Below, piece after piece: positions 19,482 through 28,585 of a stretch of 64,000 nt of DNA. The stretch covers positions 13,019 through 77,018 of the forward strand of contig DEDT01000062.1 of the NCBI GenBank assembly GCA_002350105.1, in the 5' to 3' direction. This DNA comes from Selenomonadaceae bacterium UBA2897. Its GTDB lineage: Bacteria; Bacillota; Negativicutes; Selenomonadales; Selenomonadaceae. How positions within the stretch are numbered: the stretch's first letter is position 1; every line of letters begins with the position of its first letter. Made by a program: the position numbers and the translations under genes. The notes under the pieces are model-generated. The model made no database searches and was not told the DNA's origin. It saw only the letters and a program-made list of their open reading frames with translations.

Positions 19482-19517
19482 AAAAAAATAAAAGTCCCTG
19501 CTCAAAAAGCAGGGGCT
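19482..19517 (-). terminator. Terminator of the RND efflux operon
   Basis: AGCCCCTGCT and AGCAGGGACT form a 10-bp stem followed on the minus strand by TTTATTTTTTT, 29 nt after the RND stop. Confidence 0.9.
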
Positions 19518-19545
19518 TCTATACATCCGGATAAGGAACCAGATG

Positions 19546-22500
19546 TTACATATAGTCTGTAGCGCTCTTTTTCTTGACCGGCTTCTGGATACCGAGCTTC
19601 ACCGCGATCCACTCCGTCAGCACGAAGAAGACCGGGATGAGGAAGATACCCAGAGAAGTGGCGAAGAGCATGCCGCCGACGACGGCGACGCCCATGCCGT
19701 TACGCGCTGCCGCACCAGCACCGGAAGCCACTGCCAGCGGCAAGCAGCCGATGATGAACGCGAATGACGTCATGAGAATCGGGCGCAGGCGCAGGCCAGC
19801 CGCCTCAATGGCCGCCTTGACCGGCTCCATGCCGCGATCCACACGCACCTTCGCGAACTCGACGATGAGGATGGCGTTCTTCGCAGCCAGACCGATAATC
19901 ATGATGATACCGATCTGCATGTAGACACTATCCTGCAGACCCGGATTTGGATGGCCAAGCAGCGTATCAAGCGTAGAAAGTCCATACTCGGAGACGAGGG
20001 CGCCCATGAGTCCCGTCGGCACCGTCAGCAGCACTGCGAACGGCACGCTCCAGCTCTCATAGAGGGCTGCCAGAGCGAGGAAGACGAACAGCAAAGACAG
20101 AGCGAACACCTTGCCCGTCGAGCTGGCCGCATTTTTCTCCTCGCGGCTCTGGCCGGACCACTCAATGGCGTAGCCCGTCGGCGCCTCCTGCTGCACGATC
20201 TCCTGGATTGCATTCATGGCCTGGCTGGAGGAATACCCATCAGCAGCGTTACCCTGAATCTGCACGGCACGCGTGCCATTGAAGCGGGAGATCTGGGACG
20301 GGCCCGTGCTTTGCTTCGGCTTCAGCAGCATATCGAGTGGGATCAGCTCGCCGCTGCTGTTGCGCACGAACATGAACTTCATGGCCTCGGTATCGCTGCG
20401 GTACTCGCGGTCGGACTGCAGCACGACCTTGTAGCTGCGGCCGAACTGGTTGAAGTCGTTGACCTGCGCACCGCCATAGTTCACCTGCATAGCCGTGAAC
20501 ACATCCGTCAGCTGCACGCCCATGTTCTTGATTTTCTCACGGTCCAACTCGTAATTGACGACCGGTGAATTGATATTGTAGGTCGTGCGCACGCCCTTGA
20601 GCTCCGGCCGCTGATTGGCAGCCGCGACGATACGCGATGTGACATCGTTGAGTTCCTGATCCGTATGACCGGACATATCCTGCAGCTGCAGCGTCCAGCC
20701 ACCAACCGTACCCAGGCCCGGCAACGCCGGCGGGTTGAACGCGATGACCGTGGCCTCCGGCGCGACCTGCGCACCGATACCGAACACCTTCTTCGCCGCC
20801 GTGCTGACGGAATAAGCATCGCCGGGGCGCTGGCTCCAGTCTTCAAAGCCGAGTACGACCATACCCGCGCTGGACTTTGCATTGAACGAAAGCATATCGA
20901 AACCCGTGATGGACATTGTGCTCTTGAGCTTCGGCACCTGCTCCGCGATGGCCTGTCCTACCTTATCGACAGTCTTCTGCGTCTGGTTCATCGACGTTCC
21001 TTCTGGCAGGTTGATCGAGGTCATCAGATAGCCCTGATCCTCCTCCGGCACGAACGTGGACGGCAGATTCTTGTAGACGATGCCTGCGATACCACAGACA
21101 ATGAGCATAAAGACAATCGCGAGCCGCGTATGGCGGATAAAGCGCGCCACCACGCCCATATAGCGATGCTTCGTGTATTCGAAGCCATCGTTGAATTTCT
21201 TGAAGAAACGGCCGAGCAAACCCTCGTCGTCCCTGGCCGAGTGCGGTTTCAAAATCATTGCGCACAGAGCCGGCGTCAGGGACAGGGCCACGAAGGCCGA
21301 CAACGCCATGGAAATGGCGATAGTCAGGGCGAATTGCTTATAGAGCACGCCCATCATGCCGCCGAGGAAAGCAACCGGCACGAACACGGCAGCCAGAACG
21401 AAGGCGATGGCCACGACAGGCCCCTGCACCTCATCCATGGCACGCTCCGTCGCATCGACGACCTCGAGACCTTCTTCCATGTGCTTCTCAACGTTCTCGA
21501 TGACGACGATAGCATCATCGACAACGAGGCCGATGGCCAAGACCATCGCGAAGAGCGTCAGCGTATTGATGGAGAAATCCAACAGAATGAACGCGGCGAG
21601 CGTACCAATGAGGGATACCGGCACGGCCAAGAGCGGGATGAGCGTCGCACGCCAATTCTGCAAAAAGATGAAGATGACGAACACAACGAGCGCAAGTGCC
21701 TCGAAGAACGTCTCCATAACCTCTTTGATGGACGCGCGGATGTAATCCGTGGAGTCAAAGACCTCTGACATCTTCAGATTCGGCGGCAACGTATCCTTTG
21801 CTTCGTCGAGGATAGCCTTGACGCCGTTTACCGTCTCCATAGCATTGGCATCGGACGTCATCTGGATACCGAAGCCCACAGCCGGATAGCCGTTGAACTT
21901 CGAGACGATCTCGTTGTTCTTCTGCCCCGTCTCGATGCGGGCGACGTCTTTGAGGTAGATAAAGGCACCGCTGTCCGCATCAGACTTCAGGATGATGTTG
22001 CCGAACTCCTCCGGCGTCACGAGACGGCCGGCGATACGGCCTGTGGACTGCTTCTCCTGACCGTTGCTGACCGGCATACCACCGACCGTACCGGCCGGTG
22101 CCTGCACGTTCTGCTCGTTGATTGCCGCCGTAACATCCGCCACGGTCAGGCCATACTCCGCGAGCTTGTCCGGATTCAACCATACGCGCATCGCATAGTC
22201 TGAGCCGAATACCTGCACGCTGCCGACGCCCGGCACACGCTTGATTTTGTCGAGCAGGTAGACATCGGCATAGTTCTTCATGAACGCGCGGTCATAGGTA
22301 CCATCCGGCGAATAGATGGACATCATGTAGGCCATCTCATTAGAGGCCTTTTTCGTCGTCACACCGACCGTCTTGACATCGCTTGGCAGCGATGCATTGG
22401 CAACGGCCACGTTATTCTGTACTTTGACGGAGTCCATATCGCCGTCCGTACCGACCTTGAACACGACTTGCAGACCATAATAACCGGTATCGCTGGAGTT

Positions 22501-22740
22501 TGAGGACATATAATCCATACCCTGCGTGCCGTTGACCTGCTGCTCAATGATCTGCGCAACGGTCTCATTGACGACTTCGGCATTAGCACCCGTATACATC
22601 GTACTGACGGAAATCGTCGGCGGAGAAATCTGCGGATACTGCGCAATCGGCAGTTGCAGACCCGCCAGTACACCGCCAATCACGATAATCAGGGAAATGA
22701 CGATCGCAAAGATAGGGCGGTGAATAAAGAATTTAGACAA
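19546..22740 (-). CDS. RND (HAE1-type) multidrug efflux transporter
   Basis: A 1064-aa inner-membrane proton antiporter of the AcrB/MexB class. It has the usual twelve transmembrane segments and two periplasmic loops: TM1 FFIHRPIFAIVISLIIVIGG, porter-domain blocks such as YAMRVWLNPDKLAEYGLT, and the TM4 proton-relay pair in LAIGLVVDDAIVVIENVEKH. C-terminal segments ARNGMGVAVVGGMLFATSLG and FFVLTEW are also typical. The start is TTG at 22740 with GGGGG 9 nt upstream. It follows the adaptor by 14 nt. No TolC-type channel is encoded next to it, so an outer-membrane partner must come from elsewhere. It exports amphiphilic drugs; substrates cannot be predicted. Confidence 0.96.
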   Translation of the reverse strand: MSKFFIHRPIFAIVISLIIVIGGVLAGLQLPIAQYPQISPPTISVSTMYTGANAEVVNETVAQIIEQQVNGTQGMDYMSSNSSDTGYYGLQVVFKVGTDGDMDSVKVQNNVAVANASLPSDVKTVGVTTKKASNEMAYMMSIYSPDGTYDRAFMKNYADVYLLDKIKRVPGVGSVQVFGSDYAMRVWLNPDKLAEYGLTVADVTAAINEQNVQAPAGTVGGMPVSNGQEKQSTGRIAGRLVTPEEFGNIILKSDADSGAFIYLKDVARIETGQKNNEIVSKFNGYPAVGFGIQMTSDANAMETVNGVKAILDEAKDTLPPNLKMSEVFDSTDYIRASIKEVMETFFEALALVVFVIFIFLQNWRATLIPLLAVPVSLIGTLAAFILLDFSINTLTLFAMVLAIGLVVDDAIVVIENVEKHMEEGLEVVDATERAMDEVQGPVVAIAFVLAAVFVPVAFLGGMMGVLYKQFALTIAISMALSAFVALSLTPALCAMILKPHSARDDEGLLGRFFKKFNDGFEYTKHRYMGVVARFIRHTRLAIVFMLIVCGIAGIVYKNLPSTFVPEEDQGYLMTSINLPEGTSMNQTQKTVDKVGQAIAEQVPKLKSTMSITGFDMLSFNAKSSAGMVVLGFEDWSQRPGDAYSVSTAAKKVFGIGAQVAPEATVIAFNPPALPGLGTVGGWTLQLQDMSGHTDQELNDVTSRIVAAANQRPELKGVRTTYNINSPVVNYELDREKIKNMGVQLTDVFTAMQVNYGGAQVNDFNQFGRSYKVVLQSDREYRSDTEAMKFMFVRNSSGELIPLDMLLKPKQSTGPSQISRFNGTRAVQIQGNAADGYSSSQAMNAIQEIVQQEAPTGYAIEWSGQSREEKNAASSTGKVFALSLLFVFLALAALYESWSVPFAVLLTVPTGLMGALVSEYGLSTLDTLLGHPNPGLQDSVYMQIGIIMIIGLAAKNAILIVEFAKVRVDRGMEPVKAAIEAAGLRLRPILMTSFAFIIGCLPLAVASGAGAAARNGMGVAVVGGMLFATSLGIFLIPVFFVLTEWIAVKLGIQKPVKKKSATDYM

Positions 22741-22754
22741 AATGCCGCGCCCCC

Positions 22755-23963
22755 TTATTGCTTAGACGGTTCAGCTGACGAAATCTCGCTGTCGTTGAAT
22801 TTGGTATTATCCTCCTCCATCGAGAAGCCCATATCCTCCGGCGTAACCTGCGTGATGACGAGATCCATGCCTTCCTTCAGGTTCGTCAAGCCCTCGACGA
22901 TGACATTATCGCCCGGCTCAATACCCGACTTGATGATGTAATAACTGCCAACTTTCTCGCCGAGCTCCACCGTGCGGGCAGCCGACTTACCGTCTTCGCC
23001 CACAACCATGACAAAGGATTTGCCCAGGAGCTGCTGCACCGCACGCTGCGGTACGAGCAGGGCATCCGGCACGATCTCGCCAGACAGACGGACACGCGCG
23101 AACATGCCCGGCAGTAACAGATTGTCCGGATTCGGGAACAGCGCCTTGACCGTCAGCGTTCCCGTCTTGTCCTTCAGGGCACGATCTGCCGCCACGATCT
23201 GGCCTTCTGCCGGATAGACCGAACCATCCGCCAGTGTAATCGTCACATGCGCGGGCCCACCGACACTGCCATTCTGCATGTTCATCATCCTGAGATATTC
23301 CGTCTCGGAGAGACTGAACTGCGCATAGACCGGGTCGGATGAACCAATCGTCACCAGCGTCGTATTGCCCGCGGCGGTAAAGGCACCGACGGCCACGTCA
23401 TCGACACCCAGCTGTCCGGACATCGGCGCATAGATGACCGTATCCGCAAGATCCTGCTGTGCCTTGCGGAGCTGTGCGGCATTGGCATCGGCCAGTGCCT
23501 GATAAGACTGCACCGTCGATTGCTGCGTTGTTACGGCCTGCTCCGAAATGGCATTCGAGGCATAGAGCTGCTGATTACGCGCGAGATCGGTCTCGGCGTT
23601 GTTCAGCGTGGCCTGGGTCTGCGCCAGCGTGGCCTGGGCCGCGAGCACAGCTGATTCATACTGCCGTGAATCAATGCGGTAGAGTGGCTGGCCCGCTTCC
23701 ACGAACTGGCCGCCCTCCACGAACTTCTCCACGACGTTGCCAGATACCTTAGACTGTACCTTTACCTCGTCCTTGCCCGCAATCTGGCCAGCATACTCCT
23801 GATAGAGCGGCGTATCCTGCTGGATCACCTGCATGACCTTCACCTGCGTACCCATCTTCTGTGCCTGCTGCTTATTGCCGCAGCCAGCCAGCCAGACCGA
23901 GGAAGTCGCCAGCAGTGCAGCGATAACCACTGCTCCCAGCTTCTTGTTTTTCGCAAAAAACAA
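22755..23963 (-). CDS. RND efflux periplasmic adaptor lipoprotein
   Basis: A 402-aa AcrA/MexA-type membrane-fusion protein. Its signal peptide ends in a lipobox (VWLAGCG), so Cys27 or so is lipid-anchored. Then come the lipoyl half-motifs (VSGNVVEKFVEGGQFVEAGQ and later PMSGQLGVDDVAVGAF), a coiled-coil hairpin (QATLNNAETDLARNQQLYAS), and the beta-barrel and membrane-proximal domains. The start is TTG at 23963, 8 nt after AGGAGG. It bridges the RND pump and an outer-membrane channel and is the first gene of the operon, controlled by the promoter and palindrome at 23998-24058. Confidence 0.95.
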   Translation of the reverse strand: MFFAKNKKLGAVVIAALLATSSVWLAGCGNKQQAQKMGTQVKVMQVIQQDTPLYQEYAGQIAGKDEVKVQSKVSGNVVEKFVEGGQFVEAGQPLYRIDSRQYESAVLAAQATLAQTQATLNNAETDLARNQQLYASNAISEQAVTTQQSTVQSYQALADANAAQLRKAQQDLADTVIYAPMSGQLGVDDVAVGAFTAAGNTTLVTIGSSDPVYAQFSLSETEYLRMMNMQNGSVGGPAHVTITLADGSVYPAEGQIVAADRALKDKTGTLTVKALFPNPDNLLLPGMFARVRLSGEIVPDALLVPQRAVQQLLGKSFVMVVGEDGKSAARTVELGEKVGSYYIIKSGIEPGDNVIVEGLTNLKEGMDLVITQVTPEDMGFSMEEDNTKFNDSEISSAEPSKQ

Positions 23964-23997
23964 ACAGATAACCTCCTTTTAACTCTCTTAAACAAAA

Positions 23998-24017
23998 TAG
24001 TAAATAAAACTTTACTA
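23998..24017. promoter_or_regulatory. Palindromic candidate MarR operator
   Basis: TAGTAAA-TAAAAC-TTTACTA is a perfect 7-6-7 inverted repeat. It lies just downstream of the expected transcription start of the efflux operon, a position where a bound MarR protein would block transcription. Confidence 0.6.
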
Positions 24018-24029
24018 ATGATGTTATCT

Positions 24030-24058
24030 ATCGTATAGTATATCTAGTGAAAAGTCAA
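24030..24058 (-). promoter_or_regulatory. Promoter of the RND efflux operon
   Basis: TTGACT (24058-24053), 17-nt spacer, TACGAT (24035-24030) on the minus strand. The palindrome at 23998-24017 would fall at about +6 to +25. Confidence 0.65.
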
Positions 24059-24156
24059 CCGGATTTGAACAAACCCACCCCGCGTTAATGAATATTTTAG
24101 GGAATCGCACGTTTTATCTAACAGAAACACACAAAAGCACGATAGGAGTGTCTGAC

Positions 24157-24597
24157 ATGCCAGAAAAAAATGAACTTGCCAACGATATATCCAAAGACTT
24201 TATCAAGATGCTCGTCTATGTACGCAACAACTGCTTTCGGCGCGCCTCTGTGCCCATTCCGCTCAACCAATTCGCTGCCCTCTGTGCGCTGGCCACAGAG
24301 CAGGCGACATCTCTCACCGAAATCAGCAGCCTGCTCAATATCTCGAAGCAGCAACTCACCACGGTCATCGAGAAACTCGCCCAACAGGGCTATGTGGAGA
24401 AGCATCGCGACCCCAGAGACCGCCGCAGCAATATCATCACGCTGACGGAGCGGGGCAGGACCATATTGGAGCAGCAAAACGAAATTACGCGCCACAACTT
24501 CCTCAAGGGACTGGATGGCCTCACACTGGAAGAGCTGAACTCCTTCAAAAAGGCCTCCCAGGCCTATTTGGATTTTCTGTTGCGCATGTACCATTAA
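24157..24597 (+). CDS. MarR-family regulator, probably of the RND efflux operon
   Basis: A 146-aa winged-helix regulator read divergently from the efflux genes. Helix-turn-helix and wing are clear: SLTEISSLLNISKQQLTTVI and KLAQQGYVEKHRDPRDRRS, the MarR signature with the DRR wing tip. Flanking helices form the dimer interface. The start is ATG at 24157 with AGGAG 8 nt upstream; the frame is open to 24088 but lacks a ribosome site. The divergent arrangement and the operator-like palindrome 140 nt away suggest local repression of the pump, relieved by a small ligand. Confidence 0.92.
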   Translation: MPEKNELANDISKDFIKMLVYVRNNCFRRASVPIPLNQFAALCALATEQATSLTEISSLLNISKQQLTTVIEKLAQQGYVEKHRDPRDRRSNIITLTERGRTILEQQNEITRHNFLKGLDGLTLEELNSFKKASQAYLDFLLRMYH

Positions 24598-24603
24598 ACC
24601 GGC

Positions 24604-25410
24604 TCAGAGCGTCAACACATCCAGATCATCCGGCACATAGACGTTGCCGTGGAAATATTCTTTGGCCTCCGCGCTGTAGTCCTGCTTGCGGGTCCTGATG
24701 CTCTTATCCTCTGTATGGTAGAGCACGAGGTTCTTCACCCCAAGCTGTTCTGCCAGCTCGGAGGCTTCTTTTACGGTACTATGGTTCTTCTCATAGGGTT
24801 TGAACTTGTCGCGGTCGCCGTACTTGCAGAACGCCTCGGCCAGCAGCCAGTCCGCTCCCTCGGCATACTTTTTGTCGTGTTCGTTGTAGGGCTCGTCCCC
24901 GAGACAGGTCAGCCGCTCGCCGTCGGCAAATTTCAGCTCATAGCCAAACTGCTTCGCCTTCGTCGAGAGGATATCGAAAGCCGTGAGCGTTACACCGTTA
25001 AACGTCACCACAGAACCGTCCTGCACCTCGTGGATATAGATGCCATTGCCGATCCGCGCGAAGTCCTTCTTCTTCAGCATCATCTGCGTGACCGTGAGCA
25101 GCATGTCCCTGACCACATCATGGCAATAAACATGGAACTCGCCCTCGTACTTGCCCTTGTTCATCAGATCGGCGATCTTGCGCAGCACCCAGATGACACC
25201 GAGGATATGGTCGGTATGACCATGTGTCACGAACATGTGGTGGCATTTCTGATAGTCAAATCCTACGACCTCGAACTGATGCAGGATATAGTTGCCGCCG
25301 CCCGCATCCGTAAGGAACAGGCTGCCGTCGTCCAGCTCGATAAAGAAGCAGGTATTGTAGCAACGGGTGACCATCGCATTGCCCGTACCGAGCATCGTCA
25401 GTTTACGCAT
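24604..25410 (-). CDS. RNase Z-like MBL-fold metal-dependent hydrolase
   Basis: A 268-aa cytoplasmic beta-lactamase-fold protein. It begins MRKLTMLGTGNAMVTRCYNT, resembling the RNase Z/ElaC opening, and has the metal motif THGHTDH, a later LGDEPYNEH and the final VLYHTED histidine. The long insert with KYGDRDKFKPYEKNHSTVKEA is seen in a Clostridia/Negativicute subgroup annotated only as MBL hydrolase. The real substrate is unknown; tRNA 3' processing is unlikely because the flexible arm of RNase Z is not recognisable. The start at 25410 follows GGAGGAGAG. It converges with the MarR gene (6-nt gap), with no separate terminator. Confidence 0.8.
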   Translation of the reverse strand: MRKLTMLGTGNAMVTRCYNTCFFIELDDGSLFLTDAGGGNYILHQFEVVGFDYQKCHHMFVTHGHTDHILGVIWVLRKIADLMNKGKYEGEFHVYCHDVVRDMLLTVTQMMLKKKDFARIGNGIYIHEVQDGSVVTFNGVTLTAFDILSTKAKQFGYELKFADGERLTCLGDEPYNEHDKKYAEGADWLLAEAFCKYGDRDKFKPYEKNHSTVKEASELAEQLGVKNLVLYHTEDKSIRTRKQDYSAEAKEYFHGNVYVPDDLDVLTL

Positions 25411-25492
25411 ATTCTCTCCTCCTCTGTAAGTCCCATGACACACATAAAATGATTCCTTCTATTATAGGCACCATAAGGCAAGACTGGCATTA

Positions 25493-25540
25493 AAAAAGAC
25501 AACGGATAATATTATGCTTACTGTTACCCGTTGTCTTTTT
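25493..25540 (-). terminator. Terminator of the fatty-acid synthesis/rnc operon
   Basis: AAAAAGACAACGG and CCGTTGTCTTTTT form a 13-bp stem around a 22-nt AT-rich loop. It ends with TTTTT on either strand and lies just after the rnc stop. Confidence 0.85.
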
Positions 25541-25557
25541 GCTATTGTTATTTCGTT

Positions 25558-26274
25558 TCAGGATAGCTTCTCCAGTGCCTGCTTCGCGGCCCGCTGCTCT
25601 GCCTCTTTCTTGCTGTGTCCCGTGCCCTCGCCCATGATCTGCCCCGTCACTACGACTTGAAAGATAAAGGTCTTATTATGGTCCGGGCCCGACTCGGCGA
25701 GCTCCACATACTCGATGCTCTGCTGCGGCCGCTTGAACACGACCTCCTGCAGCTGCGTCTTGTAGTCCTTCTGCACTTCGAAGCCCTCAGCCACCCGCTG
25801 AAATTCCGGCAGGAGCTGGCGCAGCACATAGGCATTGGCCGTGGGCCAGCCGCGATCGAGGTAGATGGCACCGATGACGCACTCGAAGACATCCTCGAGG
25901 TTCGTCTGCCGCTCGCGGCCGCCGCTCATCTCCTCGCCGTGGCCCAGCAGCAGATAATCGCCGAGATGCAGCTTGCGCGCGAGCTCCGCGAGCGTCGCCG
26001 AACAGACGATGCTCGCGCGAATCTTCGTGAGCTGCCCCTCAGGCAGCTTGGGAAAATGCGTATAGAGATACGTACTGGAGGCGAGCTCCAGCACGGCATC
26101 GCCGAGGAACTCCAGACGCTCGTTGCATTCCAGAGGCCTTTTCGCCTCATTGGCATACGAGGTATGCGTCATCGCGAGCTGCAGCAGGGACAGATCCTGA
26201 AAGGTCACACCGAGCGCAGCGGCCAGCTCTGTGAGCTCCCGCCGGCGCGCTTCATTCATCGCTGCGATCATCAT
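25558..26274 (-). CDS. rnc: Ribonuclease III
   Basis: A 238-aa double-strand-specific endoribonuclease. The catalytic domain has NERLEFLGDAVLE and the second acidic site NLEDVFECVIGAIYLD; the C-terminal dsRNA-binding domain has DYKTQLQEVVFKR and GTGHSKKEAEQRAAKQALEKL. It starts 3 nt after the fabF stop and is the last gene of the fatty-acid operon, an arrangement also seen in other Firmicutes (acpP or fabF next to rnc). Confidence 0.97.
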   Translation of the reverse strand: MMIAAMNEARRRELTELAAALGVTFQDLSLLQLAMTHTSYANEAKRPLECNERLEFLGDAVLELASSTYLYTHFPKLPEGQLTKIRASIVCSATLAELARKLHLGDYLLLGHGEEMSGGRERQTNLEDVFECVIGAIYLDRGWPTANAYVLRQLLPEFQRVAEGFEVQKDYKTQLQEVVFKRPQQSIEYVELAESGPDHNKTFIFQVVVTGQIMGEGTGHSKKEAEQRAAKQALEKLS

Positions 26275-26277
26275 CGC

Positions 26278-27525
26278 TTACTCCGCGAACTTCTTCAGCA
26301 CAAGGCAGGCGTTGTGGCCGCCGAAACCAAAGGAGTTCGAGATAGCCGCGCGCACGGTCTTTGCCTTGGCCTTGTTCGGTACGTAGTCGAGGTCGAGACC
26401 CTCGTCCGGCGTCTCGTAGTTGATTGTCGGCGGCAGCATATCGTTCTCGATAGCGAGAACCGTTGCGATGCACTCCACGCCGCCACCGGCACCGAGCATA
26501 TGGCCCGTCATGGACTTGATGGAGGAAACGGACACGTCCTTGGCATGCTCACCCCAGACCGTCTTGATGGCCTCCGTCTCGCCCTGATCATTCATATGCG
26601 TGGACGTGCCGTGGGCATTGACATAGTCGACGTCGGCCGCCGTGAGGCCCGCGTCCTCAATGGCTGCAGCCATGCACTTCGCCTGATACGTGCCATGCGG
26701 CGCCGGGCTCGTGATGTGATAAGCATCGGCATTCGAGGCATAGCCCGCGAGTTCCGCGTAGATATGCGCACCGCGTGCCTGGGCATGCTCCAGCGTCTCG
26801 AGCACGACAATGCCCGCACCCTCGCCCATGACGAAGCCGCTGCGATTCGCATCGAACGGACGGGAGGCATGCTGTGGATCATCGTTGTGATCCATGCAGA
26901 GCGCCTTCATCGCGCTGAAGCCGGCCACAGCCGCCTCGCTGATAGAGGCTTCCGTGCCGCCTGCGACCATGACATCGGCCTCGCCGCGCTGCAGTACGCG
27001 CATGGCCTGGCCGATGCAGTCAGAGCCCGTAGCACAGGCCGTGACCACGCAGGCCGAAGGGCCGTGCAAGCCGTAGTTGATAGAGACCTGGCCAGCGGCC
27101 ATGTTCGCGATCATCATCGGGATGAAGAACGGAGAGATACGGCCCGGGCCCTTGTCGAAGAGCTTCTTATACTGGCCGTTCATCGTCTCAATGCCGCCGA
27201 TGCCCGCGCCGACAAACGTACCGATACGGTCACAGTCCTCTTTTTCGAGGTCAAGACCCGCATCCTTGATGGCCATGCCTGCCGCCGCCACGGCGAACTG
27301 GCTGTAGCGGTCCATATGATGGGCCTCTTTCTTCTCGATACCATAGGCCGTCGCATCGAAGTCTTTGACCTCGCCGGCAATCTGGCATTTATACTCCGCA
27401 GCGTCAAAACGGGTGATCTTGTCGATGCCGTTGCGGCCTTCCATCAGGCCCTGCCAAAACTCATCCTTGCCGATGCCGATTGGCGTAATCGCACCAAGGC
27501 CGGTAATCACAATACGCTTGCTCAA
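26278..27525 (-). CDS. fabF: Beta-ketoacyl-ACP synthase II
   Basis: A 415-aa condensing enzyme for fatty-acid chain elongation. The catalytic Cys is in ACVVTACATGSD, the two His in NAHGTSTHMND and GHMLGAGGGVE, and the C-terminus has ISNSFGFGGHNACLVLKK. The start is TTG at 27525 with GGAG about 10 nt upstream. It is the only condensing enzyme in this operon; fabH is not encoded here, so initiation must be handled by a gene elsewhere. Confidence 0.97.
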   Translation of the reverse strand: MSKRIVITGLGAITPIGIGKDEFWQGLMEGRNGIDKITRFDAAEYKCQIAGEVKDFDATAYGIEKKEAHHMDRYSQFAVAAAGMAIKDAGLDLEKEDCDRIGTFVGAGIGGIETMNGQYKKLFDKGPGRISPFFIPMMIANMAAGQVSINYGLHGPSACVVTACATGSDCIGQAMRVLQRGEADVMVAGGTEASISEAAVAGFSAMKALCMDHNDDPQHASRPFDANRSGFVMGEGAGIVVLETLEHAQARGAHIYAELAGYASNADAYHITSPAPHGTYQAKCMAAAIEDAGLTAADVDYVNAHGTSTHMNDQGETEAIKTVWGEHAKDVSVSSIKSMTGHMLGAGGGVECIATVLAIENDMLPPTINYETPDEGLDLDYVPNKAKAKTVRAAISNSFGFGGHNACLVLKKFAE

Positions 27526-27554
27526 AACCGAAAACTCCTCTCTAACGTATATCT

Positions 27555-28502
27555 TTATTCCTCGACAGCGGCCGCTTCGTTCTGCAGCTGCTGGAAAATC
27601 TCATGTACAGACAAAATCTTGTCAATGCGCGGCAGATATTCGCCCGTAAAGACGAGCCCAGTCTCCACGTCACCCTGTTGCGCGCGAATCAGCGACTTGA
27701 TGATGCAGAAGTTATGCTGGCACTGCTTGAGGCAGTTATCGCAGGACTTCGGCGGCACGGGACCCTCCAGCACCTTCGCCGAGAACGGCGTGCGCACGGC
27801 ACGGCCCGGCAGGCCCACAGGGCTGTGGATGATGACGACATCCTCCGGCTTCGACTTCAGGTAATATTCCTTCAGCGCCGGTGCCGCATTCGACTCCACG
27901 CTGGCCGCGAAACGCGACCCCATCTGTACGCCATTGGCCCCCATCTTGATGAAGTCCGTGATGTCACGGCCCGAAAGCACACCGCCCGCTGCAATGACCG
28001 GAATCTTCACCGCCGCGCGGATATCGGGGATCAGATCGCGCACGGACGTACTGGTGCCGAGGTGGCCACCGGCCTCCTTGCCCTCGACCACGATGGCCGA
28101 AGCACCCAGCTTCTGGGAGATTTTCGCCAGCTTGACCGAAGAGACGATAGGGACAACCGGCGTACCGGTCTCGCGTCCCAGACCGAAAATGTCGCGGGAG
28201 AACCCGGCACCAGCCACGACGAGATCAATGCCCTCATCCATGGCCGTGCGGACGGCATCCGCGAAGTTGCGCGCCGCCACCATGATATTGACACCGATGA
28301 CTCCCTTGGTCAGTGAACGTGCCAGGCGGATCTCGTAGCGGATCTCGTCCATCGGCATACCGGAGATAGCAATGAGGCCGATGCCGCCCTCATTGGCCAC
28401 CGCAGCCGCCAATCTGGCCGTGGACAGCCGGATGGCCATGCCGCCCTGAACGATTGGTACTTTTGCGATCTTCGTACCAATTTTCAGTTCTGGAAGCTTC
28501 AT
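27555..28502 (-). CDS. NMO/FabK-like FMN TIM-barrel protein with C-terminal Cys cluster
   Basis: A 315-aa member of the nitronate monooxygenase / enoyl-ACP reductase FabK superfamily. It has VPIVQGGMAIRLS at the N-terminus, the FMN-phosphate motif VIAAGGVLSGRDITDFIKMGANGVQ (split here), GKEAGGHLG and MGSRF. Beyond the barrel lies PKSCDNCLKQCQHNFCIIKS with Cys at about 254, 257, 261 and 266, a spacing suited to a metal or Fe-S centre. The true FabK is a separate gene in the same operon, so this paralogue probably has another role in lipid metabolism. It is separated from acpP by a terminator-like hairpin. Annotation as nitronate monooxygenase would be by homology only. Confidence 0.8.
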   Translation of the reverse strand: MKLPELKIGTKIAKVPIVQGGMAIRLSTARLAAAVANEGGIGLIAISGMPMDEIRYEIRLARSLTKGVIGVNIMVAARNFADAVRTAMDEGIDLVVAGAGFSRDIFGLGRETGTPVVPIVSSVKLAKISQKLGASAIVVEGKEAGGHLGTSTSVRDLIPDIRAAVKIPVIAAGGVLSGRDITDFIKMGANGVQMGSRFAASVESNAAPALKEYYLKSKPEDVVIIHSPVGLPGRAVRTPFSAKVLEGPVPPKSCDNCLKQCQHNFCIIKSLIRAQQGDVETGLVFTGEYLPRIDKILSVHEIFQQLQNEAAAVEE

Positions 28503-28532
28503 GTTTATCCTCCTCTATCTCCTCTCTCAACA

Positions 28533-28561
28533 AAATCCCGCGAAGCAACTTCACGGGATTT
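28533..28561 (-). terminator. Terminator-like hairpin between acpP and the NMO-like gene
   Basis: AAATCCCGTGAAG and CTTCGCGGGATTT pair (one mismatch) around a 3-nt loop, followed by TTGTTG on the minus strand. In the middle of the operon it may act as a partial terminator that keeps acpP mRNA in excess. Confidence 0.65.
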
Positions 28562-28585
28562 GTAAAAGATAAGACGTTCTAAAAT

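Noticed and set aside
25615..27864. 749-codon plus-strand frame opposite rnc-fabF
   Set aside because: It spans three well-identified minus-strand genes and has Arg/His-rich composition typical of antisense shadow frames.
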